Assembly: GCA_045801465.1 (NCBI GenBank)
Contig: JBJMSU010000250.1
Coordinates: 1 to 20,621, forward strand
DNA: 20,621 nt
From: DATFWC01 sp045801465
GTDB taxonomy: Bacteria > Pseudomonadota > Alphaproteobacteria > Rhizobiales > Xanthobacteraceae
Direction: 5' to 3'
Shown: piece by piece, positions 1-6,818 of the stretch
How the letters are laid out: every line of letters starts with the position of its first letter
How positions within the stretch are numbered: position 1 is the stretch's first letter
Notes under the pieces: generated by a model
What the model was told of the DNA's origin: nothing
What the model saw: only the letters and a program-made list of their open reading frames with translations
Database searches by the model: none
Made by a program: the position numbers and the translations under genes

Positions 1-2
1 TG

Positions 3-719
3 CCGTTCTTGGATACAATCGATGAGCAGCTAGGTAGGCTTACAACCGGTGACATTAACCCGGTTGAATCAATCGAACGCATTAGGTCAGTCTCCGCGGA
101 TTCGGAGTTGAGCAGCAGCCTCTGGCTTATCCCCACCGCCGAAGTCCCGCTGACCAACCTCGTGCGCGAATCCATCGTCGACGAATCCGAGCTGCCGATG
201 CGGCTTACGGCCTACACGCCGTGCTTCCGCGCCGAGGCGGGCGCGGCCGGCAAGGACACGCGCGGCATGATCCGCCAGCACCAGTTCAACAAGGTCGAGC
301 TGGTCTCGATCACCACGCCGGAGCAGTCGAAGGACGAGCACGAGCGGATGTTGAGCTGCGCCGAGGAAGTATTGCGCCGGCTCGGGCTGCATTATCGCGT
401 GGTCACGCTCTGCACCGGCGACATGGGTTTCGCGTCGCAGAAGACCTACGACATCGAGGTGTGGCTGCCGGGGCAGGGGGCCTATCGCGAGATCTCCTCG
501 TGCTCCAACTGCGGCGAGTTCCAGGCGCGCCGCATGAGCGCGCGCTACCGCAGCAAGGAAGGGCGGCGGATCGCGCCCGTGCACACGCTCAACGGCTCGG
601 GCGTCGCGGTCGGCCGCGCGCTGATCGCCGTGATGGAAACCTACCAGCAGGGCAACGGCTCGATCGCCGTGCCCGACGCGCTGCAGCCCTATATGGGCGG
701 AGTGAAGACGATTGAGTGA
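3..719 (+). CDS. serS: Seryl-tRNA synthetase, C-terminal part (5' truncated by window)
   Basis: SerRS attaches serine to tRNA-Ser in the cytoplasm. From about position 118 onward the translation is clearly the class II catalytic domain: LIPTAEVPLTNLV, then motif 2 (CFRAEAGAAGKDTRG followed by RQHQFNKVEL), then CTGDMGFASQKTYDIEVW, and motif 3 (GSGVAVGRALIAVMETYQ) close to the C-terminus. The reading frame is open to the left edge, so the N-terminal coiled-coil arm and motif 1 are outside the window; a TTG at position 9 is in frame but is unlikely to be the real start. The first ~115 bases encode a stretch (including INPVESIERIRS) that I cannot align with any SerRS I remember; it has about 52% G+C by my count and uses codons such as agg, cta and aca that are rare further on. 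Function is certain; the left junction is not. Confidence 0.93.
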   Translation, partial: PFLDTIDEQLGRLTTGDINPVESIERIRSVSADSELSSSLWLIPTAEVPLTNLVRESIVDESELPMRLTAYTPCFRAEAGAAGKDTRGMIRQHQFNKVELVSITTPEQSKDEHERMLSCAEEVLRRLGLHYRVVTLCTGDMGFASQKTYDIEVWLPGQGAYREISSCSNCGEFQARRMSARYRSKEGRRIAPVHTLNGSGVAVGRALIAVMETYQQGNGSIAVPDALQPYMGGVKTIE

Positions 720-728
720 GCTTCAGAA

Positions 729-806
729 GTAGGGCGGAATAGCGAAGCGTATTCCGCCGAATTCAGAACGAGTACCGGCGCAATACGCTGCGCTATTGCG
801 CCCTAC
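729..806. repeat. Compound palindromic intergenic repeat (REP-like)
   Basis: Two hairpins lie side by side. In the first, GGCGGAATA (733-741) pairs perfectly with TATTCCGCC (750-758). In the second, GGCGCAATA (777-785) pairs perfectly with TATTGCGCC (794-802). The outer ends GTAGGG (729-734) and CCCTAC (801-806) are also complementary, so the whole element could fold as a cruciform-like structure. It begins 10 bases after the serS stop and ends 22 bases before the surE start, so it may terminate serS or protect an mRNA end. It resembles the dispersed GTAGGG/CCCTAC repeats common in Bradyrhizobium-type genomes; that family assignment is from memory. Confidence 0.75.
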
Positions 807-828
807 GAGCGTTGACCGCGAAGTATTC

Positions 829-1590
829 ATGCGCATTCTCATTACCAACGACGATGGCATCCATGCGGCGGGGCTCGATACGTGCGAGCAGATCGCCCGC
901 GCCCTGTCCGACGACGTGTGGGTGGTGGCGCCGGAATACGACCAGTCGGGCGTCTCGCATTCGCTCTCGCTCAACGACCCGCTGCGCCTGCGCGAGATCG
1001 GCGAGCAGCGCTTCGCCGTGAAGGGCACGCCGACGGACTGCGTGATCATGGGGGTGCGCCACATCCTCGACGGGAAGGGCGCCGACCTCGTGCTCTCAGG
1101 CGTCAACCGCGGCCGCAATGCCGCCGAGGACGTGACCTATTCCGGCACGGTCGCCGGCGCCATGGAGGGCGCGGTGCTCGGCATTCCGTCGTTTGCGCTG
1201 AGCCAGGCCTATGCGGCGGCCAACCGCGACCATCCGCACTGGGAGACCGCCATCCAGCATGGTCCCGACATCATCCGCCGCGTGCTCAAGGCCGGCATGC
1301 CGCGCGACGTGCTGGTCAACGTGAATTTTCCCGATTGTCCGCCCGAGGCGGTCAAAGGCATCGCGGTCACCAGCCAGGGCAAGCGCGATCAGGAATTGTT
1401 GCGCATCGAGGCGCGCCGCGACGGGCGCGGCAATCCCTACTACTGGATCGCCTTCGAGCGCCTGCGCAGCTCGTTTCGCGACGGCACCGATCTCTCTGCG
1501 CTCGCCGACAACCGCATCGCCGTGACGCCGCTCAAGCTCGATCTCACCGACGAGCCGTTCATGACCAAGCTGGCCGCCGTGCTGATGTGA
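829..1590 (+). CDS. surE: 5'/3'-nucleotidase SurE
   Basis: SurE is a metal-dependent phosphatase that removes phosphate from nucleoside 5'- or 3'-monophosphates and is linked to stationary-phase survival. The start ATG at 829 gives MRILITNDDGIHAAGL, the typical SurE N-terminus with the metal-binding DD pair; the in-frame extension up to 796 lies inside a palindromic repeat and was rejected. Other family hallmarks are GTPTDCV, the loop SGVNRGRNAAEDVTYSGTVA with the metal-ligand Asn, and NVNFPD. The protein is 253 residues, normal for the family. A weak GAAG ribosome-binding site precedes the ATG. In related genomes surE is normally followed directly by pcm; here a leftward two-component module lies between them. 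Confidence 0.95.
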   Translation: MRILITNDDGIHAAGLDTCEQIARALSDDVWVVAPEYDQSGVSHSLSLNDPLRLREIGEQRFAVKGTPTDCVIMGVRHILDGKGADLVLSGVNRGRNAAEDVTYSGTVAGAMEGAVLGIPSFALSQAYAAANRDHPHWETAIQHGPDIIRRVLKAGMPRDVLVNVNFPDCPPEAVKGIAVTSQGKRDQELLRIEARRDGRGNPYYWIAFERLRSSFRDGTDLSALADNRIAVTPLKLDLTDEPFMTKLAAVLM

Positions 1591-1597
1591 CTTGCGG

Positions 1598-1688
1598 GTC
1601 GTTCCCGCGCAAGCGGGGACCCATGACCACCCACATTGCCATTCGGTATCCGACGGTGATCATGGGTCCCCGCCTTCGCGGGGACGAC
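1598..1688. repeat. Long inverted repeat with nested hairpins (REP-like)
   Basis: The left arm at 1598-1626 and the right arm at 1660-1688 are reverse complements at 26 of 29 positions. The right arm also folds on itself: GTCCCCGC (1667-1674) and GCGGGGAC (1679-1686) pair perfectly around a CTTC loop. The element fills the gap between the convergent surE and receiver genes, with only a few bases to spare at each side. It matches the common alphaproteobacterial repeat type with CCCGCGAAGGCGGG cores. It could also act as a two-way transcription barrier. Confidence 0.8.
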
Positions 1689-1693
1689 AAATG

Positions 1694-2059
1694 TCACCGC
1701 ACCATGATCGTGGCCAGCGCCTTGTCGAGATTTTCCAGCTGGAACGGCTTCTGCAATGTCGGGCGGTCGCGATAGGGCTCGGGCAGGCCGCGTTCGCCGT
1801 AGCCGGTCGAGAACACGAACGGCACGCCGCGTTGCTCGAGAACGTCCGCCACCGGATAGACGGAATGGCCGTTGAGATTGACGTCGAGAATCGCCAGGTC
1901 GAATTCGGAGTCGCGGGCCAGCGCGATCGCCTCGTCGAGGCCGCCGGCCGACGCAGCGACGCCATAGCCGAGATCGGTCAGCATGTCCTCGAGCAGCATG
2001 CGGATCATCACCTCGTCCTCAACCACGAAGACGCGGCGCGGTGTGGAGTCGGACGTCAT
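1694..2059 (-). CDS. Stand-alone receiver (response regulator), FATGUY-like
   Basis: A single REC domain of 121 residues with no output domain. Conserved positions are visible: acidic pair E14-D15 in VVEDE, phospho-acceptor D59 in AILDVN, T85 in the segment PFVFSTGYGERGLPEPY, and K104 in LQKPF. The PF-x-F-[AS]-T-G-Y-G block is the signature of the alphaproteobacterial FATGUY receivers (SdrG/MrrA type), here with Ser in place of the usual Ala. In those systems a stand-alone receiver passes phosphate between HWE/HisKA_2 kinases and the PhyR stress response. The ATG at 2059 is preferred over the in-frame GTG at 2074 because AAAGG sits 7 bases before it. It lies 21 bases downstream of the kinase stop on the same strand, so the two form an operon. 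Partner assignment is inferred from adjacency. Confidence 0.88.
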   Translation of the reverse strand: MTSDSTPRRVFVVEDEVMIRMLLEDMLTDLGYGVAASAGGLDEAIALARDSEFDLAILDVNLNGHSVYPVADVLEQRGVPFVFSTGYGERGLPEPYRDRPTLQKPFQLENLDKALATIMVR

Positions 2060-2080
2060 GAGTTCGCCTTTCACGGCTAT

Positions 2081-3676
2081 TTATTCCCCATAGAGCGGGA
2101 TATCGACGGTGCAGACCAGCCCGCTTGGCTCGTAGTCGAGCCGCACCTCGCCCGCGGTTTCCTGCGCCAGTCCGCGGATGAGCCGTGAGCCGAAGCCCTG
2201 CCGGGTCGGAGCCTTGACCGGAGGTCCCCCTGTTTCTTCCCATTTGACGAACAGCCGCGGCGGCTCCGCGTCGTTGCTGACCTTCCAATCCACCCGTAAC
2301 GACCCCGCGCCGTTGGAAAGCGCGCCATATTTCGCGGCATTGGTGGCAAGTTCATGGAATGCCATGACCAGAGATACCGCGGCCTTTGGCCCCACCTGGA
2401 GGTCGTGAGCGGGGAGTTCGTATCGCCGCCGTTCGGTGTCGGAATAGGGAATTAGCACGCGTTCCACAATATCCTTCAGCGAGGCCCCGCTCCAGTTGCT
2501 GTCGGTGAGCAGGTTATGGGCTTCCGCCAGCGCCATGATGCGCGCTTCGAATCCGGCGCGAAACGCTTCCGCCGAATCGGCATGCCGCAGCGTCTGCGTG
2601 GCGATGGATTGGACGATCGCCAGCGTATTCTTGACTCTGTGATTGAGCTCCGCGAGCAGCAATTTCTGCTGCTCCTCGATCCGCCGCCGCTCAGCGAGCT
2701 CGCCTTGCAATGCGCGGAACAGACGCGCGTTGTCGATCGCGATGGCCGCTTGCGCAGCGATGCCGACGACGATGCGTTCCGTTCGTGCGGTGAACATTCC
2801 GGGCTTCGCGTGACCGAAGAACAAGCCGCCCAGGACCTCGCCCGAGCGCGAAATCACCGGCACCGCCAGGTAGCTGGCGACCAGCAGATGTCCTTTCGGC
2901 TGTCCGTAATGGGGAGCGCTCTTGCCGTAGCGCGGATCCTTGCGAATGTCGTCCGAACGCACGATGCCGGTGCCGCGGAAGGTCGGGTCGAACACCGCCG
3001 TGTTGCGCGGCATGGGGAACTTCGCGAACGCCTCGCGCGGCACGCCGGAGATGGTGTAGAGCGTATAGCTCTCGCCCTGCTCGTTCATCACGTTGTAGAA
3101 GAATGAGCCGAACTGAGCGCCAGAGACTTCGGTGGCGGCGTCCGTGACGGTCTGCACGATGCGCTCGAGGTCGAGATCGGCCGCCAGGATGCCGCCGGTG
3201 CGATTGAGAATCTCGAGCGTGCGCGTTTCCTCGCGCAGCGATTCCTCGGTGTGCTTCCGGTCGGTGATGTCGAGCGAGATGCCGGCCATGTGCGTGGGTG
3301 TGCCGTCCTCGTCGTAGACGGCCTGGCCGCGGACACGGACCCAATGCGTGGTCCCGTCCGGCCAGATGTTGCGATAGTCGATGTCGAGCGTGCCGCCGGA
3401 TGCGATTGCCTCTGCGACGGCTTGTTCGTGCATGTCCCGATCGTCCGGGTGGATCGCGGCGAGCAAGGTGTCATAGCTGAACTGGTCGGCTGCCGATCGC
3501 CCCCAGTTCGCCTTGTAGATATCGGTTGTGAACAGGTCGCGGGTGGCGAGGTCGAGCTCCCACGAGCCGATCTTGGCGGCGCTGAGCGCAAAGCTCAGGC
3601 GCTCCTCGGGCGACCAGCCCTGGAGGGAGGCCACGAGGGACTTCAACCCGCGGATCGGGCGCTTGGCTATGCTCAT
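2081..3676 (-). CDS. PAS-GAF-HWE sensor histidine kinase
   Basis: A 531-residue cytoplasmic kinase; no membrane span or signal peptide is visible. Domains in order: PAS_3-like (about 25-145, ending SLDITDRK), GAF (about 158-322, ending AIAIDNARLF), then the kinase core. The phospho-acceptor is His346 in ELNHRVKNTLAIVQ. The N-box reads HELATNAAKYGALS (about 441-454), the WxE motif of the HWE family appears as VKWEETGGPP (about 479), and the final glycine loop is GFGSRLIRGL. The start ATG at 3676 gives MSIAKRPIRG; the frame is open another 50 codons upstream, but that part is low-complexity and overlaps the candidate promoter. Soluble PAS-GAF HWE kinases commonly feed the general stress response. 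The signal sensed cannot be told from the sequence. Confidence 0.92.
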   Translation of the reverse strand: MSIAKRPIRGLKSLVASLQGWSPEERLSFALSAAKIGSWELDLATRDLFTTDIYKANWGRSAADQFSYDTLLAAIHPDDRDMHEQAVAEAIASGGTLDIDYRNIWPDGTTHWVRVRGQAVYDEDGTPTHMAGISLDITDRKHTEESLREETRTLEILNRTGGILAADLDLERIVQTVTDAATEVSGAQFGSFFYNVMNEQGESYTLYTISGVPREAFAKFPMPRNTAVFDPTFRGTGIVRSDDIRKDPRYGKSAPHYGQPKGHLLVASYLAVPVISRSGEVLGGLFFGHAKPGMFTARTERIVVGIAAQAAIAIDNARLFRALQGELAERRRIEEQQKLLLAELNHRVKNTLAIVQSIATQTLRHADSAEAFRAGFEARIMALAEAHNLLTDSNWSGASLKDIVERVLIPYSDTERRRYELPAHDLQVGPKAAVSLVMAFHELATNAAKYGALSNGAGSLRVDWKVSNDAEPPRLFVKWEETGGPPVKAPTRQGFGSRLIRGLAQETAGEVRLDYEPSGLVCTVDIPLYGE

Positions 3677-3758
3677 GCGGCCGCCGCTTGCGCAGGCGGC
3701 AACGGCGGCCGTCTGGTCATGGTCAGCTCTGCATCCAACGCGAACTTCCCCGCTGGGT

Positions 3759-3783
3759 AACGCCGAGCCTCGCCTTCGGTTCC
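3759..3783 (-). promoter_or_regulatory. Candidate EcfG (general stress sigma) promoter of the kinase operon
   Basis: Read on the minus strand, GGAAC (3783-3779) is followed by exactly 16 bases and then CGTT (3762-3759). This is the consensus known for EcfG/SigT-type sigma factors in Alphaproteobacteria (GGAAC-N16/17-CGTT). A start just downstream would leave a leader of about 75 bases before the kinase ATG at 3676. The match is read directly; use by EcfG is inferred. Confidence 0.6.
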
Positions 3784-3950
3784 AATGCGCCGCGCACGAC
3801 ACGACCGGCCATACAAAGCCGTTCATTCATGATAGGGGACAGCAGCGGCGCATGTTTCGGGCCGCCAATCCACCGCCCTACCGGGAAATCGACCACTTCG
3901 GGCAGGGATTTGCCGGAATATGCGTCGGTACGGAAACCGAGGAGCAGGGC

Positions 3951-4604
3951 GTGCCTCCGCCAGGGAATGACAGTGTCGGCCGCATGGAGTTCCTGCTGAG
4001 CCTGCGTCGGCGGGGAATCAGCGACGCGGCGGTGCTGCGGGCCATGGACGAGGTGCCGCGCGAACGGTTCGTGGATGAACCCTACGCCGATGCCGCCTAT
4101 GCCGACCAGGCGCTGCCGATCTCCTGCGGCCAGACCATCAGCCAACCCTATGTCGTGGCGTATATGACCGAGCAGCTCGCCGTGAAGCCGTCCCACCGGG
4201 TGCTCGAAGTGGGCACCGGCTCCGGTTATCAAGCCGCGGTGCTGGCGCAGATTGCCGGCGAGGTCGTCACGGTCGAGCGCTACCGCACCCTCGCCGAGAC
4301 CGCCCGCCGGCGGCTCGAATCGCTGGAATTGAGCAATGTCACAGTGGTGGTCGGCGACGGTCTTTCGGGCGTTCCTGGCCACGCGCCTTATGATCGCATC
4401 CTGGTGACCGCCGCAGCCGAGCGGATCCCCGAGCCACTGGCCGATCAGTTGGTGGAAGGCGGCATCATGGTCCTCCCGCTCGGCCCCCACCGCGACGCAC
4501 AACGGATCGTCAAACTGACCAACACCGGCGCCGAACTCGTGCGCGAGGACCTGATCTGGGTCCGCTTCGTGCCGCTGCTGCCCGGGCAAGCGCGCGAGCT
4601 GTGA
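3951..4604 (+). CDS. pcm: Protein-L-isoaspartate O-methyltransferase
   Basis: The enzyme uses S-adenosylmethionine to methylate isoaspartyl residues in aged proteins and so starts their repair. The family block QTISQPYVVAYMTEQL is followed by the SAM-binding motif VLEVGTGSGYQAA (about 84-96), then VVTVER, a GDG turn, and YDRILVTAAA. GTG at 3951 is taken as the start because AGGAG at 3940-3944 precedes it with a 6-base gap, and the resulting N-terminus (VPPPGN...) resembles other alphaproteobacterial Pcm proteins; the ATG at 3984 is the alternative. The protein is 217 residues, as expected. The frame is open a long way upstream, but that part overlaps the divergent kinase and its promoter. pcm usually follows surE directly. 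Confidence 0.93.
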   Translation: MPPPGNDSVGRMEFLLSLRRRGISDAAVLRAMDEVPRERFVDEPYADAAYADQALPISCGQTISQPYVVAYMTEQLAVKPSHRVLEVGTGSGYQAAVLAQIAGEVVTVERYRTLAETARRRLESLELSNVTVVVGDGLSGVPGHAPYDRILVTAAAERIPEPLADQLVEGGIMVLPLGPHRDAQRIVKLTNTGAELVREDLIWVRFVPLLPGQAREL

Positions 4605-4640
4605 GGATTTTGGGCAACACCTATTAAGGTTGAGCAGCCG

Positions 4641-4669
4641 TTGCCAAAAATTAAAGTCTTGTTTACACC
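4641..4669 (+). promoter_or_regulatory. Possible sigma-70 promoter for the M23 lipoprotein gene
   Basis: TTGCCA (4641-4646; 5 of 6 to the -35 consensus) and TACACC (4664-4669; 3 of 6 to the -10) are separated by 17 bases in an unusually A+T-rich stretch for this window. The -10 match is weak, so this is tentative. Confidence 0.3.
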
Positions 4670-4719
4670 GGCTTGATTAACTCGCTCGGCATGTAAGTTG
4701 CGTATCGAGTGAGTTGGTC

Positions 4720-5775
4720 ATGCGTACCCTAGCCGAGTCTCGCTCGCGCCTGTTGGCGCGGGGCGCCGTTCTTGTGGTGATCGCCGCCGGGGTCGCCGGC
4801 TGCAGCACCGAAACCTCCCGCTTCAGCGACAGTCCTTTCAGGAGTGCTCAGGCGACGAGGCCGGTGCAGGGCGACGTCGTCGCTTCGCTGCCGCGCGGCC
4901 GTGTCGAGGCGCAAAACCTGCCGGCGCCGTCGCGTCCCGCCAATATCTCGGCCACGGGCGCTGCGCCCCGTCCGTCTCCGAGCGAAGCGCCGGCCAAGAT
5001 CGCCAGTGCGCCCGGCCGTCCGGCCAAAGGGGGAGCGGCGACGCAGAGCGCCACGCATAAGGTCGTGCCCGGCGAGACCCTGACGTCGATTGCCCGCCAC
5101 TATGGCAAGTCGCGTGCGGAGATCGCCAAGGCGAACCGCATCGACAGCTATGCCATCATGCGTGTCGGCCAGAAGCTGACAATTCCCGGCGTCCGTCCGG
5201 CCCCGCAAAAGATCGCCAGCAATGCCAAGGCCCAACCGGCGCCGATCCGGACAGCCGCTGCCGCCCCGGCAAAGCCGCAGACGCCCGCGCCGACGCAACT
5301 GGCATCGGCCCAACCGGCTGCCGCCATCAGGATGGTGACCCCGGCAAGCGAGCCGCCGAAGGCGAACGCTTCCACGGGCGACCTGACCGGTGCGGTGCCG
5401 AGCTTCCGCTGGCCGGTGCGCGGGCGGGTCATTGCTGCCTACGGCGCCAAGGTGAACGGCACGGCGAACGACGGCATCAACCTCGCGGTGCCGGAGGGAA
5501 CGTCGGTGAAAGCGGCGGAGGACGGCGTCGTCGCCTATGCCGGCAACGAGCTCAAGGGCTACGGCAACCTCGTCCTGGTGCGCCATCCCAACGGCTACGT
5601 GACGGCCTACGCCCACGCCAGCGAGGTCATGGTCAAGCGCGGCGATCAGGTGAAGCGCGGCCAAGTCCTTGCCCGTGCCGGCCAGACCGGCAACGTCACC
5701 TCGCCGCAGCTGCACTTCGAGGTGCGCAAAGGGGCGACCCCGATCGACCCGACGCAGTATCTCAGCGGTAACTGA
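4720..5775 (+). CDS. LysM + degenerate LytM/M23 lipoprotein (NlpD-like)
   Basis: A 351-residue envelope protein that probably activates cell-wall amidases during division. The N-terminus MRTLAESRSRLLARGAVLVV continues to a lipobox ending VAGC, making C28 the likely lipidated residue. A Pro/Ala-rich linker follows, then one LysM domain (about 112-157), a second Pro/Ala linker, and an M23 fold (about 229-343). Two zinc-ligand sites are altered: the usual HxGxD reads NDGIN (N250, N254), and the usual HLHFE reads QLHFE (Q330). H299 and H332 remain. Loss of these ligands is typical of NlpD/EnvC-type LytM factors, which activate amidases without cutting peptidoglycan themselves. ATG 4720 is favoured over TTG 4714. 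It follows pcm in the usual Rhizobiales order. Confidence 0.88.
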   Translation: MRTLAESRSRLLARGAVLVVIAAGVAGCSTETSRFSDSPFRSAQATRPVQGDVVASLPRGRVEAQNLPAPSRPANISATGAAPRPSPSEAPAKIASAPGRPAKGGAATQSATHKVVPGETLTSIARHYGKSRAEIAKANRIDSYAIMRVGQKLTIPGVRPAPQKIASNAKAQPAPIRTAAAAPAKPQTPAPTQLASAQPAAAIRMVTPASEPPKANASTGDLTGAVPSFRWPVRGRVIAAYGAKVNGTANDGINLAVPEGTSVKAAEDGVVAYAGNELKGYGNLVLVRHPNGYVTAYAHASEVMVKRGDQVKRGQVLARAGQTGNVTSPQLHFEVRKGATPIDPTQYLSGN

Positions 5776-5811
5776 TCAGCGCTCTCCGCAGCGACCTCCA
5801 GGCGCTGATCA
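5773..5811. terminator. Bidirectional hairpin spanning both convergent stop codons
   Basis: TGATCAGCGC (5773-5782) and GCGCTGATCA (5802-5811) are perfect 10-base reverse complements with a 19-base loop. The first TGA is the stop of the lipoprotein gene; the outer TGA of the other arm, read leftward, is the stop of the ATPase gene. There is no clear T tract on either side, so intrinsic termination is possible but not certain. Confidence 0.5.
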
Positions 5812-6714
5812 ACGCGGGGCGGCCGGCTCCTCCAGGGGAACGCCGAGCCGCCCCGCGAGATCTTGCACATACTGCCAGGCGACCCGCCCCGAGCGCGCTC
5901 CGCGCGTCGTTGCCCATTCGAGCGCTTCGCGGTGCAGTTCCTCCGTCGCGATCGGGATGCGGTGGTGGCCGACATAGCCTTCCACCATCGCCAGATATTC
6001 GTCCTGGCTGCAGCGGTGAAAGCCGAGCCACAGCCCGAAACGGTCCGAGAGCGACACGCGCTCCTCCATGGCTTCGCCCGGGTTGATCGCGGTGGCGCGC
6101 TCGTTCTCCATCATCTCGCGCGGCATCAGATGGCGCCGGTTCGACGTGGCATAGAAGATGACGTTGTCGGGCCGCCCTTCGATCCCGCCTTCCAGCACCG
6201 CCTTCAGCGATTTGTACGACGTGTCGGTTACGTCGAACGAGAGGTCGTCGCAGAACATGATGAAGCGCGGCCGTGCCGTGCGCAGGATCGCCATCAGCTC
6301 CGGCAGGCTTTCGATGTCCTCGCGATGGATCTCGACAAGCTTGAGACCGCCGTCCTTGTCGCTCTTGACCTTGGCGCTGACCTCGGCATGCACGGCCTTG
6401 ACCAGCGACGACTTGCCCATGCCGCGTGCGCCCCACAACAGCGCATTGTTGGCCGGCAGGCCGCGGGCGAAGCGCTCGGTATTTTCCACCAGCATGTCGC
6501 GGACGCGATCGATGCCCTTGAGTAGCGACATCTCGACGCGGTTCACGCGCGCAATCGGCGTCAGGCGCCGTCCTTCCGGGTGCCAGACGAAGGCGTCCGC
6601 TGCGGCAAAATCCGGCGTCGCCGGCGCGCGCGGGGCAAGACGCTCGAGCGCCGCGGCGATGCGCTTGAACGTATCGGCGAGGAATGAGACATCGGGTGCG
6701 GCGCGGTCCGACAT
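5809..6714 (-). CDS. DUF815 family AAA+-like ATPase
   Basis: A 301-residue predicted ATPase of the DUF815 family, whose exact substrate is unknown. The Walker A loop is GARGMGKSS (G95-S103) and the Walker B strand is FIMFCDDLSF (151-160). A sensor-1-like ATSNRRHLMP segment and an arginine-rich region with DRFGLWLGF come later. No membrane segment is seen. ATG at 6714 (MSDRAAPDV) is chosen because the upstream extension runs through the tandem palindromes. The gene is convergent with the lipoprotein gene and divergent from yajC. Its place beside yajC-secDF is conserved in Rhizobiales, which hints at, but does not prove, a link to the envelope or to export. Confidence 0.88.
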   Translation of the reverse strand: MSDRAAPDVSFLADTFKRIAAALERLAPRAPATPDFAAADAFVWHPEGRRLTPIARVNRVEMSLLKGIDRVRDMLVENTERFARGLPANNALLWGARGMGKSSLVKAVHAEVSAKVKSDKDGGLKLVEIHREDIESLPELMAILRTARPRFIMFCDDLSFDVTDTSYKSLKAVLEGGIEGRPDNVIFYATSNRRHLMPREMMENERATAINPGEAMEERVSLSDRFGLWLGFHRCSQDEYLAMVEGYVGHHRIPIATEELHREALEWATTRGARSGRVAWQYVQDLAGRLGVPLEEPAAPR

Positions 6715-6728
6715 GGGCGGCTTCCAAG

Positions 6729-6804
6729 CTAGTGTCCCGATTCCGAAGTTCGCAACAGGTTGCGGCACATCCTCATGCGAACTTCGGAATCGAAAGGACA
6801 CTAG
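6729..6804. repeat. Palindromic repeat, first of a tandem pair
   Basis: The left arm at 6729-6754 starts CTAGTGTCC and contains CGATTCCGAAGTTCGCA; the right arm at 6776-6804 contains TGCGAACTTCGGAATCG and ends GGACACTAG. The arms match throughout except for a short AAA bulge. The outer end is CTAGTG/CACTAG and the inner core GAAGTTCGCA/TGCGAACTTC. It starts 15 bases upstream of the ATPase start codon, so the leader of that gene may carry it. Confidence 0.85.
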
Positions 6805-6818
6805 CAAGTTTATGATTC

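Noticed and set aside
3677..3826. N-terminal extension of the kinase by 50 codons
   Set aside because: Low-complexity, contains the EcfG promoter match, and precedes the normal domain start.
3528..3950. N-terminal extension of pcm
   Set aside because: It overlaps the kinase gene and its promoter and does not resemble Pcm. GTG 3951 with a good ribosome-binding site fits better.
4729..5715. 328-codon minus-strand frame
   Set aside because: Antisense to the M23 lipoprotein, Arg/Gly-rich, no signal or domain.
5863..6525. 220-codon plus-strand frame opposite the ATPase
   Set aside because: Antisense to the clear ATPase gene with no domain, promoter or ribosome site.
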